Shown here: piece after piece, positions 22,577 through 29,134 of the stretch
Numbering within the stretch: position 1 is the stretch's first letter
Layout of the letters: every line of letters begins with the position of its first letter
Virus record (IMG/VR): IMGVR_UViG_3300049032_000049
Span: 1-42,671 of that record
DNA from: a virus
Length of the DNA stretch: 42,671 nucleotides
Reading direction: 5' to 3' (one strand)
Notes under the pieces: model-generated
The model's database searches: none
What the model was told of the DNA's origin: nothing
The model's input: the letters and a program-made list of their open reading frames with translations, nothing else
Made by a program: the position numbers and the translations under genes

Positions 22577-23244
22577 TATTTTGCACCCCACAATTTAGCG
22601 ATCCACTCCACGCCTTTAGGTGTGAATTTGGCGCTGGTGTAGTTATGATCGTTGTCGCCGGTACCGGTAGTCACGTAAAAGCGCCCAGCGTCGATATGGG
22701 GCGCGTATGGCACCCACTCGCCAGCCAGTTTGTACATGATTTGCTTGTCTTGCAGGAATGCGCGGAAGTCGTTCTCTTTGGCCTTCAGCAGCTTGCACAC
22801 TTGACGAAAGCCTAGGTTTCCCGTGGATTCCACATATCGCTCCACAAACTCAACAGCGGGCTTCTGGTGCTCGATTTGAGCGGCTTGGGCTTGGATTACT
22901 TCCTGCTGATCGGCGGCAAGGCGCAGCGCCTCGGCAAACGTTTTCGGGATTGCTTGATGGTTGCTTGATTCGAGCTCTTGCCAGCGGTCAACCAGTGCTG
23001 CGGTAAACTCCGGGGATAGGCGGGCAATGATAACCAAGCTATCGCGCTTATCGCATAGATACTCAGGATATTCTTGCTTGTTTTGTTCGTTTAGGTAGCT
23101 GGATAGTGTCGTATTTTTTAGGACACCCCCATCGATTAATGTGCTAATAAGTTTTAGAGTGTTGTCATGGCGTTTATCGGCTAACTTCGATAATTCGCGG
23201 CTAGACATTTTTGGTTGTGAATTGCTCTGAATAACTTGCAACAT
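22576..23244 (-). CDS. rha: Rha-family regulatory protein with KilAC domain
   Basis: 222 residues. Residues 10-100 fit the Rha domain (MSSRELSKLADKRHDNTLKL ... LVIIARLSPEFTAALVDRWQ). A coiled linker leads to a KilAC/ANT C-terminal domain (GFRQVCKLLKAKENDFRAFL ... GRFYVTTGTG ... FTPKGVEWIAKLWG). Such proteins are phage antirepressor or regulators, often affecting lysis-lysogeny. GGGG about 8 bases before ATG lies directly after a long terminator-like hairpin, so expression is probably controlled at the leader. Confidence 0.85.
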   Translation of the reverse strand: MLQVIQSNSQPKMSSRELSKLADKRHDNTLKLISTLIDGGVLKNTTLSSYLNEQNKQEYPEYLCDKRDSLVIIARLSPEFTAALVDRWQELESSNHQAIPKTFAEALRLAADQQEVIQAQAAQIEHQKPAVEFVERYVESTGNLGFRQVCKLLKAKENDFRAFLQDKQIMYKLAGEWVPYAPHIDAGRFYVTTGTGDNDHNYTSAKFTPKGVEWIAKLWGAK

Positions 23245-23258
23245 GGAATTTACCCCAT

Positions 23259-23348
23259 AAAAAAACCGCTTAGGCTAGCTGGGTGGCTTTTCATTATTGC
23301 CCTCGGGGTCAACTTCCCCACAATAATGAAACCAGCTAACCTAAACGG
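23259..23348 (-). terminator. Very long bulged hairpin plus U7 in the rha leader
   Basis: In the minus-strand RNA 23348-23332 pairs with 23282-23266 (17 bp, two G-U). Then 23331-23321 pairs with 23299-23289 (11 bp perfect), with a six-base bulge at 23288-23283 and an apical GGGG/CCCC stem. Seven U follow (23265-23259), then the rha Shine-Dalgarno and ATG. The two variant positions are wobbles on the minus RNA but C-A mismatches on the plus RNA. It looks like a terminator or attenuator controlling rha and replication genes. Confidence 0.8.
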
Positions 23349-23374
23349 TCTCGTTGTTGAATATTTCGGAACTT

Positions 23375-23431
23375 GCACCCCTCGCCACAAGGGGTTGCGC
23401 TTTCGCATCTCGGGTAAGATGCTACTTGCGC
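23375..23431 (-). other. Two further leader hairpins upstream of rha
   Basis: SL1: GCGC/GCGC and GCATCT/AGATGC around the loop CGGGTA (plus-strand sense), 23397-23431. SL2: GCACCCCT (23375-23382) pairs with AGGGGTTGC (23390-23398) with one bulged base. SL1 and SL2 share two bases and may compete. Together with the long hairpin they make a structured 5' leader of about 190 bases. Confidence 0.6.
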
Positions 23432-23465
23432 TTGATTAGTATAATCAACTATTCTGTAGTTGCAA
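23432..23465 (-). promoter_or_regulatory. Promoter with palindromic operator for the rha leader
   Basis: Minus strand: TTGCAA (23465-23460), 16 bases, TATACT (23443-23438). The -10 lies inside the perfect inverted repeat TTGATTA-GTA-TAATCAA (23432-23448), so a bound dimer would block it. It overlaps the end of the preceding gene and drives the structured leader. Confidence 0.65.
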
Positions 23466-23742
23466 CTGGATTTTTAAGATCACACTCAATACGCTTGGCT
23501 GCCTTCTCAATAGCAGACTGGCGAGACTTCATGGCCTTGTATTCCTGATCAAGATCAAAACGACGCTGTGACCGGTAATCGTAGTCCAAGCTCTCGCTTA
23601 AATTATCGATCATCATGCTGCCCAAGTCGTAATAATCAGCGCGCAATTCGTCACAAGTAAAATCCTTGTACTCAGTTGGTGAAACGTAGTCTGCCATTGC
23701 GATAGATGGCGCCAGGATTAAAGCTAGTGTTAAAAGTTTCAT
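23449..23742 (-). CDS. Small secreted (periplasmic) protein
   Basis: 97 residues with a signal peptide, MKLLTLALILAPSIAMA then DYVSPTEY; cleavage is predicted after Ala17. The mature part is helical with two Cys (TCDELRADYYDL ... AKRIEC) that could form a disulphide. AGAGG stands 7 bases before ATG. It probably acts in the periplasm; host modification or exclusion is only a guess. Confidence 0.72.
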   Translation of the reverse strand: MKLLTLALILAPSIAMADYVSPTEYKDFTCDELRADYYDLGSMMIDNLSESLDYDYRSQRRFDLDQEYKAMKSRQSAIEKAAKRIECDLKNPVATTE

Positions 23743-23752
23743 AAATTACCTC

Positions 23753-23780
23753 TGTATAATCAATATTTAGGATTAAGCAA
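23753..23780 (-). promoter_or_regulatory. Promoter copy C (TTGCTT-N16-TATACA)
   Basis: Minus strand TTGCTT (23780-23775), 16 bases, TATACA (23758-23753), followed closely by GAGG and ATG of the secreted protein gene. It shares the core TTGATTATACA with two copies upstream and the palindromic copy downstream. Confidence 0.5.
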
Positions 23781-23785
23781 TAAAC

Positions 23786-24163
23786 TCATTTGCTGAATGT
23801 ACGTACTACAACAACTTTTTCTTCTTCAGTGCAAGTTAGATCGTAGGCGTACTCAATCCATTCGATGGCGGAAGGCTCTGAATGCTTGCCGCCGCCATAA
23901 AAGTAAGTCCAGCCAACCCATGTACCATCTGGCATTTGCATTGCTACAGCCGATGATTCATAGTATCCCGAATAATCACACTCTAAACCGGTCTCTATAC
24001 CGCTACACCTAACCTCGCTTTTTGCATCCCAATGCTCGTCATTTTCAACCAGCGAATCATAAAGCTGATCGACGTTTTCGCATGGGTATTCAGGCGCGTC
24101 GGTCTTATTAAAGCGTGCAGCAACCTGAAGAATAAGCCACTTAACTTTTTGTTCTGGATTCAT
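23786..24163 (-). CDS. Hypothetical acidic protein
   Basis: 125 residues starting MNPEQKVKWLILQVAARFNK. Its beta-rich middle (MPDGTWVGWTYFYGGGKHSE) and acidic end resemble small phage proteins of unknown function. GAGGTG lies about 5 bases before ATG and promoter-like copy B just before that. Confidence 0.72.
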   Translation of the reverse strand: MNPEQKVKWLILQVAARFNKTDAPEYPCENVDQLYDSLVENDEHWDAKSEVRCSGIETGLECDYSGYYESSAVAMQMPDGTWVGWTYFYGGGKHSEPSAIEWIEYAYDLTCTEEEKVVVVRTFSK

Positions 24164-24176
24164 AATTCACCTCATT

Positions 24177-24204
24177 TGTATAATCAATTTCTAGGCAGTT
24201 GCAA
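24177..24204 (-). promoter_or_regulatory. Promoter copy B (TTGCAA-N16-TATACA)
   Basis: Minus strand TTGCAA (24204-24199), 16 bases, TATACA (24182-24177), inside the end of the upstream gene; the core TTGATTATACA overlaps its TGA stop. It precedes the 125-residue gene. Confidence 0.5.
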
Positions 24205-24366
24205 GCTGCTTAAGTGCTCACCTTCCATCTCTATTGCCGCTTTAATCATGCGCTCTACGCTCGCCCAGTGATGCAAATACAGATCTTCATGTGCGTGTGA
24301 TGGAATTATTTTATCCTTTACAGCCTGCTTAATTGCCGCGTGAACCATTGCGTCAGTAACTTCCAT
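24184..24366 (-). CDS. Hypothetical small helical protein
   Basis: 60 residues from ATG at 24366 (MEVTDAMVHAAIKQAVKDKI), with GAGGTGG about 5 bases upstream. Helical, ending LHHWASVERMIKAAIEMEGE. The pattern is like small phage proteins with a VHAAIKAAVK helix. Function unknown. Confidence 0.7.
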   Translation of the reverse strand: MEVTDAMVHAAIKQAVKDKIIPSHAHEDLYLHHWASVERMIKAAIEMEGEHLSSLQLPRN

Positions 24367-24379
24367 AATCCACCTCATT

Positions 24380-24407
24380 TGTATAATCAATTAATCGGGG
24401 GTTGTAA
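24380..24407 (-). promoter_or_regulatory. Promoter copy A (TTACAA-N16-TATACA)
   Basis: Minus strand TTACAA (24407-24402), 16 bases, TATACA (24385-24380), with the shared core TTGATTATACA and then GAGGTGG and ATG. It overlaps the 3' end of the preceding gene. Confidence 0.45.
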
Positions 24408-24687
24408 CAACATCGCGAGATACTGTTGCTATCATTGATACCTGCCCATCTTTTACTTTTACCTCACCAATACAATGACGCAATCGCTTTGTCAGCCCAG
24501 ATTCCATTGGCATAGTAAGCATAACTACGCGCCCAAGAAGGTCTGCTATCTCATCAAATCCACCAAAGCTTTCTGCAAAATCCTGAACAGCATCCCATGT
24601 ATCGTCGTCACTGCCCTGAAATTTTTCGGGAAATGCAGCAGAAAAAAGCTCAAATATTTCTAAATCGTCAAGCGGTTGATATTTCAT
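24391..24687 (-). CDS. Hypothetical protein
   Basis: 98 residues from ATG at 24687 (MKYQPLDDLEIFELFSAAFP), with CAGGTG upstream. It is acidic and Phe-rich at the start (DFAESFGGFDEIADLLGRVV), then basic. No family recognised. Early leftward gene. Confidence 0.7.
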   Translation of the reverse strand: MKYQPLDDLEIFELFSAAFPEKFQGSDDDTWDAVQDFAESFGGFDEIADLLGRVVMLTMPMESGLTKRLRHCIGEVKVKDGQVSMIATVSRDVVTTPD

Positions 24688-24718
24688 AATATTCACCTGT
24701 ATTTATAGCGGGTAGGGG

Positions 24719-25024
24719 TTAAATAACTGGAATGTGTTTTGATGCTGATGACTGCATTATCATGTCGCGCTTTCCGTCTTTTCGTAATTCAAGATTCTTT
24801 TTCAGGGTAAATCCACGATAAACACACTGAGGATCTAATCTTATAGATCCTCCCGAAAATTCAATCCGATCAACTTTTATAAATTCACCATGCTTTGATC
24901 CAACAATGTCACCAATATTTACTTTGTTATTGGCCTTGCAGTATTCAATAATTGCCTTTGATCTTTCTTGCTTTGCGACTCCTTCTATCTCGGATATTTT
25001 CCGATCCAATTCTTCCAGTTTCAT
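24719..25024 (-). CDS. Hypothetical protein
   Basis: 101 residues. A coiled-coil N-terminus (MKLEELDRKISEIEGVAKQE) is followed by a small beta domain (VNIGDIVGSKHGEFIKVDRI). AGGAG stands 9 bases before ATG. Build resembles small phage KOW/SH3-like proteins; function unknown. Confidence 0.7.
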   Translation of the reverse strand: MKLEELDRKISEIEGVAKQERSKAIIEYCKANNKVNIGDIVGSKHGEFIKVDRIEFSGGSIRLDPQCVYRGFTLKKNLELRKDGKRDMIMQSSASKHIPVI

Positions 25025-25052
25025 AATTCCATACTCCTGTGGTTAGTGGGGG

Positions 25053-25274
25053 TTAAGCTTTGGGATACATTAATAGTCCACCATAGCCAGAATTATCTCC
25101 TGCGCCACATTCTGGACATTTCTCCCAAGAAAACTCGCCACCTTCGCGCTGATCGAAAGTAATATGTTTTAAGTCTGATCGAAGACACTCTGCAACTGAC
25201 TTGCAGTTACGGCATGATCCTCGCCATTCTTTATCCTTTGGCGCAATTCTTTTTTCAACAATCGTTATAGCCAT
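25053..25274 (-). CDS. Small zinc-ribbon protein
   Basis: 73 residues. CRNCKSVAEC and CPECGAG provide four or five Cys for a zinc ribbon around a helical middle. AGAGG is close before ATG. Possibly nucleic-acid binding; function unknown. Confidence 0.72.
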   Translation of the reverse strand: MAITIVEKRIAPKDKEWRGSCRNCKSVAECLRSDLKHITFDQREGGEFSWEKCPECGAGDNSGYGGLLMYPKA

Positions 25275-25290
25275 AATCTCTACCTCTTGT

Positions 25291-25698
25291 TTATAGCTGG
25301 TTAACTGGCGGAAGGTTGTTGCATTCCAGGTATCTATCGCGGGCTTCTACGGCTTGCTCAGTGGTGTCGTATGAGCCAAGATAAAACCCGTTGATTATTA
25401 CCTGCGGTCGTTTACGGTTGTTGATGTACTTTAGCTTTGTGGCCTTAACCTTGCGCTGCTTTGCCTGTGCCTTCTGGCGCTTTTCCTCCATATCCGAGTA
25501 CATGCCGTAAATTGGCTTTGGCGATGGGATGCAGGCTTTAGGCTTTGGCGGCTCAATAACATCAACCTTTCCGCCGCGCTGCAAAAACTCTTTGCGCAGA
25601 CGGTCAATCTCTTGCTGCTCTTTCAGCTTCGACGCGATAGCGGAGCCATGACTAGTGAATGGATTCTGCTGGCGCACTACTTCTTCCATTATTCTCAT
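25291..25698 (-). CDS. AP2-like DNA-binding domain protein
   Basis: 135 residues. The C-terminal 50 (VIINGFYLGSYDTTEQAVEA then RDRYLECNN) match the AP2/ERF-like fold seen in phage and HNH homing proteins: strand, Gly-Tyr turn, F/Y-x-T-x-E-E-A helix. The N-terminal part is basic and coiled. Probably DNA binding, without a nuclease domain. Start at ATG 25698; a second ATG at 25689 is possible. Confidence 0.65.
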   Translation of the reverse strand: MRIMEEVVRQQNPFTSHGSAIASKLKEQQEIDRLRKEFLQRGGKVDVIEPPKPKACIPSPKPIYGMYSDMEEKRQKAQAKQRKVKATKLKYINNRKRPQVIINGFYLGSYDTTEQAVEARDRYLECNNLPPVNQL

Positions 25699-25699
25699 A

Positions 25700-25978
25700 T
25701 CACTCGCCTTTTATCGTGTATTGGATGCCAGATAATTCCATGTGATATTTAATTGATTTAAAATAATCACCCACGCGACTAAAATCATTTGGATCTGGAA
25801 GCTCAATAACTGGCATATTGCGCTTTGCCATTAGGAAGCCTTCCCATGATGCCTGAAGGTGCCAGTCATAATAAGTTCCATCTAGCTCTTGGAAATTTGC
25901 CAAACACCAAACATTTGTTGATAATAATAAATTCTTATGTTCTTCTTGCCACTTTTCGAAATTCTCTTGATCTGACAT
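25700..25978 (-). CDS. Hypothetical protein
   Basis: 92 residues from ATG at 25978 (MSDQENFEKWQEEHKNLLLS), with GGAAG 6-7 bases upstream; the upstream frame overlaps the 36-residue gene. TYYDWHLQASWEGFLMAKRN then VIELPDPND is a pattern common in small phage early proteins (the YD-x-H-x-x-A-x-W-x-x-W/F unit). Function unknown. Confidence 0.75.
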   Translation of the reverse strand: MSDQENFEKWQEEHKNLLLSTNVWCLANFQELDGTYYDWHLQASWEGFLMAKRNMPVIELPDPNDFSRVGDYFKSIKYHMELSGIQYTIKGE

Positions 25979-25979
25979 A

Positions 25980-26090
25980 TCAAACTTCCAGCATTGTGGA
26001 AAGGCGCACTTCATCGGGCGCCTGATACCAGTATTTGTGAATTACCCAGTCGAGCTTTTTTACTCGGATTTTGTAGGCGTAGGTGAGCAT
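25980..26090 (-). CDS. 36-residue basic peptide
   Basis: MLTYAYKIRVKKLDWVIHKY, ending MLEV; its stop is 1 base before the next ATG, and it starts 2 bases after the upstream stop. The compact packing and aromatic/basic composition support it, but the Shine-Dalgarno is distant. Confidence 0.45.
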   Translation of the reverse strand: MLTYAYKIRVKKLDWVIHKYWYQAPDEVRLSTMLEV

Positions 26091-26092
26091 GA

Positions 26093-26380
26093 TTAAATTG
26101 CATCCTTAATCGATAGTATTTCAATGCAGCCAGTAGTTAATGTTTCGCTACTTGCAGGCCTGAAATTTGTATTAAAATGTTTGCCAATTTCTTCGTTTAC
26201 TAAGGCTGCTTTTTCGTTTCTATATGATCCACAAAAAACAATTTTGTTCGTGTTGTGGTAAAAAGATCCCATCGGGTAAATTGTAAGTCCGTGCCTTTCG
26301 CAAACTTCTTGTAGGCTTTTAATGGTCGGCATCCCTTTTCTGATTTTCATTCCTACATCTATTTTACTGTTCGTAGTCAT
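26093..26380 (-). CDS. Hypothetical protein
   Basis: 95 residues. HGLTIYPMGSFYHNTNKIVF then CGSYRNEKAALVNEEIGKHF suggests an alternating beta-alpha fold. It overlaps the upstream membrane protein gene by 17 bases and uses AGAGG before ATG. The leader TTGATTATGTAGAGGT resembles the core repeated at 23.7-24.4 kb. Function unknown. Confidence 0.7.
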   Translation of the reverse strand: MTTNSKIDVGMKIRKGMPTIKSLQEVCERHGLTIYPMGSFYHNTNKIVFCGSYRNEKAALVNEEIGKHFNTNFRPASSETLTTGCIEILSIKDAI

Positions 26381-26612
26381 TGGTAACCTCTACATAATCA
26401 AACACCATCACACAAACCTTGTCGCGGGGGAGCGATTTCTCGCAGTCGCGCTTTAGGTTTTCCATGTTTTCGATTGAGTTGCCGAGCGCAGGAATAACAT
26501 CATCTTTGTCTATTGATTCAGCGGCAAAGTATGAACATGAAGCGAAACCGCACACGATTAAAAAAATCATTGCCCAAAATACAGTACTAATAGATTCTCC
26601 AAATCCGTACAT
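26364..26612 (-). CDS. Single-pass membrane protein
   Basis: 82 residues. Residues 9-30 are hydrophobic (TVFWAMIFLIVCGFASCSYF). The rest is a charged soluble domain with a CEK ... KVC pair, so it is probably anchored with the C-terminus in the periplasm. FASC could serve as a weak lipobox. It shares one base with the upstream stop (TAATG). Confidence 0.65.
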   Translation of the reverse strand: MYGFGESISTVFWAMIFLIVCGFASCSYFAAESIDKDDVIPALGNSIENMENLKRDCEKSLPRDKVCVMVFDYVEVTNDYEQ

Positions 26613-26785
26613 TATTTGTTTACTCCCATTTCCACAGTAAGGTTTTCGATTGCAAGGGCGATAACTTGCGATTGGCTTAAAGGCTCTTTCTTGTCCTTCT
26701 TGCGAAGCTTGTTAATCCGAGCTGTCATAAGCTTAGCCATTGCTATAGCTTCTTTGCTGGTTCGTGTTGCTGCTGTTGTTGCCAT
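26612..26785 (-). CDS. Small basic protein, first gene of the leftward operon
   Basis: 57 residues, starting MATTAATRTSKEAIAMAKLM. Basic helices and the end PLSQSQVIALAIENLTVEMG resemble a ribbon-helix-helix type recognition unit (S-x-S-x-V-I-x-x-A-I). AGGAG lies 7 bases before ATG, downstream of a near-consensus promoter with an operator-like palindrome. It could be an autoregulator; this is inference. Confidence 0.65.
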   Translation of the reverse strand: MATTAATRTSKEAIAMAKLMTARINKLRKKDKKEPLSQSQVIALAIENLTVEMGVNK

Positions 26786-26814
26786 GTGAACTCCTGGTTA
26801 GTTGGTGTAAAGTG

Positions 26815-26843
26815 ATAATAGCGCATACGCGATAACATGTAAA
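26815..26843 (-). promoter_or_regulatory. Leftward early promoter (PL-like)
   Basis: Minus strand TTTACA (26843-26838), exactly 17 bases, TATTAT (26820-26815): near-consensus sigma-70. It is 30 bases before the first leftward ATG and back-to-back with the rightward promoter. Confidence 0.8.
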
Positions 26844-26849
26844 CGTGTT
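26834..26849. promoter_or_regulatory. Operator-like palindrome between divergent promoters
   Basis: AACATGTAAACGTGTT is an imperfect palindrome (AACAxGTxxACxTGTT). It covers the whole leftward -35 and the first bases of the rightward -35, so one bound dimer could control both. The binding protein is not identified. Confidence 0.55.
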
Positions 26850-26876
26850 GACACACATATTTTTCATTGCTATATT
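26848..26876 (+). promoter_or_regulatory. Rightward early promoter (PR-like)
   Basis: Perfect TTGACA (26848-26853), 17 bases, TATATT (26871-26876). It is about 40 bases upstream of the first rightward gene, which has AAGGGGAT before its ATG. It is the strongest promoter match noticed in the window. Confidence 0.85.
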
Positions 26877-26916
26877 GAACCACATACCGCACGGGGCGGG
26901 ATTAAGGGGATTGAAG

Positions 26917-27150
26917 ATGAATAAAATACTTATAGCCAAAAATGGTTTATTTGCTCTTAATGCAGAAGATAGAGAGAAAGCATTAGATATGGGGTGCAAA
27001 GAAGAATACGTGCGGCTTATAGCAGAAGGCTCGGTTATGGTTGGGCATTCTACTATTGGGTGGATTGGAGTTTATGTTAATTTCAAAAGAATTAAACGAT
27101 TTCAAAAACTAGAAAGAGCAATTAATTTTGCGAATAAAATAGCCGCCTAG
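26917..27150 (+). CDS. Hypothetical protein, first rightward gene
   Basis: 77 residues from ATG at 26917 with AAGGGG 7-12 bases upstream; the open frame further upstream spans the promoter and is not coding. It begins MNKILIAKNGLFALNAEDRE and ends in a basic helix (FKRIKRFQKLERAINFANK). Function unknown; its position recalls Cro-like regulators but no HTH is evident. Confidence 0.7.
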   Translation: MNKILIAKNGLFALNAEDREKALDMGCKEEYVRLIAEGSVMVGHSTIGWIGVYVNFKRIKRFQKLERAINFANKIAA

Positions 27151-27171
27151 TGCGGCACAAAGAGGTGGGAT

Positions 27172-27474
27172 GTGGAAAATATTAAATTACCATTAAAACA
27201 GGGTGAATTTTTAACATGGGAAGCGTATGACGCAGACGATAAAATCTGCTTTATTGCCTTTGATGGAGACGAAGCATCGCCAGAAAAAGCATCTGCACTT
27301 GTTGGAATTGTAAACCGGCGTGATGCACTGCTTGAGGCGCTGGAGAAGGCAAAGGAGCACATTGAGGAAAATTCACGGTATGACCATGATACCGGCGAGT
27401 TTTTGGATATTGAAGTAAGAGAAGCGCTGGAAATCATCGACGCCGCAATAAAGCAAGCCAAGGGGGAATTATGA
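27172..27474 (+). CDS. Hypothetical acidic protein, GTG start
   Basis: 100 residues from GTG at 27172 with AGAGGTGGG just upstream; an ATG two bases earlier is out of frame. It begins ENIKLPLKQGEFLTWEAYDA, and the middle has RRDALLEALEKAKEHIEENS, a common helical phage module. It overlaps the next gene by ATGA. Function unknown. Confidence 0.72.
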   Translation: MENIKLPLKQGEFLTWEAYDADDKICFIAFDGDEASPEKASALVGIVNRRDALLEALEKAKEHIEENSRYDHDTGEFLDIEVREALEIIDAAIKQAKGEL

Positions 27475-28169
27475 GCATTGAAATAAAAAGTAACATGGCT
27501 ATATGGGATTCTGTATGCAAAACAGATTCAGAATACACAAAGAAGGTTAACCAGCGCGGCGGGTACACCGCAATCGATGCCACCTATCAGCAAATGAAGG
27601 CGACTGAGCTTTTTGGTTCTTATGGTTTCGGCTGGGGTTTGCGTGAAATATCCTATGACTTCACGCTTTTTGAAGCAACAAAAATGGTTTTGTGCCATGC
27701 CGTGTTTTTTTACAAACTTAATGGCACCGAGGCAAGCTTTCCAATTAGCAACGCAATCAGTGCAATGCTTGGCGCCGCAAAGCCTGATGAGGACTTTTGC
27801 AAGAAGCTGGAGACCAACACTATCAGCAAGGCATTGAGTCGCTTAGGGTTCAGCGCTGATGTGTTCTTGGGGCTGTTTGATGACCAAGAGTACATCGCGC
27901 AGCTTAAAACCGAAGAAGCAATTGCCAAGGCTGAAGACAAAGACGCAGAAATAGCTGCTAAGCGCGCAGAAACTAGCGACTATGTTTTGCGCCACATTGA
28001 AACAATTAAAACTGCCAAATCACAAAACGAAGTTAAGGGTATAGCTAAGGCTGCAACTCTACACCTTACACGACAAAAACTAATATTATCAATCGCAGAC
28101 ATTTGCGAAAAAGGCGTAGCGGCAATAGCTCGTGAATCAGAAGCAAAACTTAAGGAGCTTGCACAATGA
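27471..28169 (+). CDS. Putative single-strand annealing protein (Rad52/ERF-like)
   Basis: 232 residues. The opening IWDSVCKTDSEYTKKVNQRG, GGYTAIDATYQQMKATELFG and GFGWGLREI, then CHAVFFYKLNG and KALSRLGFSADVFLG, is the pattern of phage recombinases with a Rad52-like core. A coiled C-terminus follows. It would anneal complementary strands during recombination-dependent replication. Its place in one operon with Gp157 and SSB supports this. Distant similarity only; no exonuclease partner is encoded next to it. Confidence 0.65.
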   Translation: MSIEIKSNMAIWDSVCKTDSEYTKKVNQRGGYTAIDATYQQMKATELFGSYGFGWGLREISYDFTLFEATKMVLCHAVFFYKLNGTEASFPISNAISAMLGAAKPDEDFCKKLETNTISKALSRLGFSADVFLGLFDDQEYIAQLKTEEAIAKAEDKDAEIAAKRAETSDYVLRHIETIKTAKSQNEVKGIAKAATLHLTRQKLILSIADICEKGVAAIARESEAKLKELAQ

Positions 28170-28651
28170 CGGCACTACACGAATTAACCGGCCAGTTTTT
28201 AGAGTTGGCCAATAATGAAGATTTACCAGCCGAAGCAATCCGCGACACGCTGGAAGCTATGGAGGGCGATATACGCAGCAAGGCAGTGTCATTGGCTGAC
28301 TGGGCGCTTGATATGGATGGCAATATTGAGAAGATCGATGCAGCCATTGAGCGCCTACAGGACAAGAAGAAATCAATCGCCAAGCGCAAGGATTCGCTTA
28401 TTGAATACCTTCGCAACAACATGGAAGCAACAGGCATTAGCAAGATTCAGTGCCCACTGTTTAGCATCACTTTGGTTGCCGGACGCGAGTCTGTAGCAAT
28501 ATCAGACGAAAGCGCAATCCCTGACGATTTCCTTAATGTAAAAACGGTGATCTCGCCAGACAAAACGGCAATCGCCAAAGCTTTAAAAGACGGTCAAGAA
28601 GTTGCTGGGGCATCTTTGCAGCGCGGCCAATCATCAATCAGAATCAAGTGA
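28166..28651 (+). CDS. Gp157-like protein
   Basis: 161 residues. A coiled-coil N-terminus (IEKIDAAIERLQDKKKSIAK, then RKDSLIEYLRNNMEATGISK) is followed by IQCPLFSITLVAGRESVAIS and VISPDKTAIAKALKDGQEVA, the layout of the siphovirus Gp157 family. Members usually lie beside annealing proteins and SSB; their exact role is unclear. It overlaps the upstream gene by ATGA. Confidence 0.85.
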   Translation: MTALHELTGQFLELANNEDLPAEAIRDTLEAMEGDIRSKAVSLADWALDMDGNIEKIDAAIERLQDKKKSIAKRKDSLIEYLRNNMEATGISKIQCPLFSITLVAGRESVAISDESAIPDDFLNVKTVISPDKTAIAKALKDGQEVAGASLQRGQSSIRIK

Positions 28652-28658
28652 GATAAAT

Positions 28659-29096
28659 ATGCACTCAGTACCATTCCGACTAAACGAAAACGCCCAAGAA
28701 TTCCAAGCTGGTGAATACACTGGCTTTGGCATCCGAACTGGGATCAAATACCAGGATAAAGCCAAGCAAGACCAGTGGACAAATTACAAGGCCGCCATTT
28801 TTGCCAAGTCGCCCGCACAGGTTGATTTCTACCGCGCCAATCTGATTAAAGGCGCGCTGGTTGTAGTGACTGCCGAGAAACAAGAGGTTGAGCTATTCAC
28901 CAAGCAATCAGGCGAGACCGTGGCGGCAATTAAGTTGCTTAACGCTAATGTTGTAGCAGTTAAAACTGATCGCGCTCCAGATGCGGCACAGCAGGCTTAC
29001 AATCAGGCTCAGAAACCGGCACAAGCTCAGCAACGGCAACCGGCAGCACAGGCGCCTGCTGGATTTGATGACTTTGATTCGGATATTCCTTTTTAG
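28659..29096 (+). CDS. ssb: Single-stranded DNA-binding protein
   Basis: 145 residues from ATG at 28659, 7 bases after the upstream stop. An OB-fold-like core (TGFGIRTGIKYQDKAKQDQW, AAIFAKSPAQVDFYRANLIK) is followed by a Gln/Ala/Pro-rich linker and an acidic tip ending DSDIPF, the classic SSB partner-binding tail. It covers ssDNA and recruits replication and recombination proteins. Confidence 0.85.
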   Translation: MHSVPFRLNENAQEFQAGEYTGFGIRTGIKYQDKAKQDQWTNYKAAIFAKSPAQVDFYRANLIKGALVVVTAEKQEVELFTKQSGETVAAIKLLNANVVAVKTDRAPDAAQQAYNQAQKPAQAQQRQPAAQAPAGFDDFDSDIPF

Positions 29097-29105
29097 ATTG
29101 TCCGT

Positions 29106-29134
29106 TTGCAATTAGTAATTGTTTGTAATATGCT
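29106..29134 (+). promoter_or_regulatory. Candidate promoter after ssb
   Basis: TTGCAA (29106-29111), 17 bases, TATGCT (29129-29134). It lies 25 bases before the next ATG, which has a perfect AGGAGG. This suggests separate expression of the downstream small genes. Confidence 0.5.

Noticed and set aside
23259-23348. Long inverted repeat as an insertion sequence remnant
   Set aside because: No transposase or target duplication; the wobble-compatible arms and T7 point to an RNA structure read leftward.
26845-26916. Upstream extension of the first rightward gene
   Set aside because: It would start inside the -35 of the rightward promoter; ATG at 26917 has a good Shine-Dalgarno.
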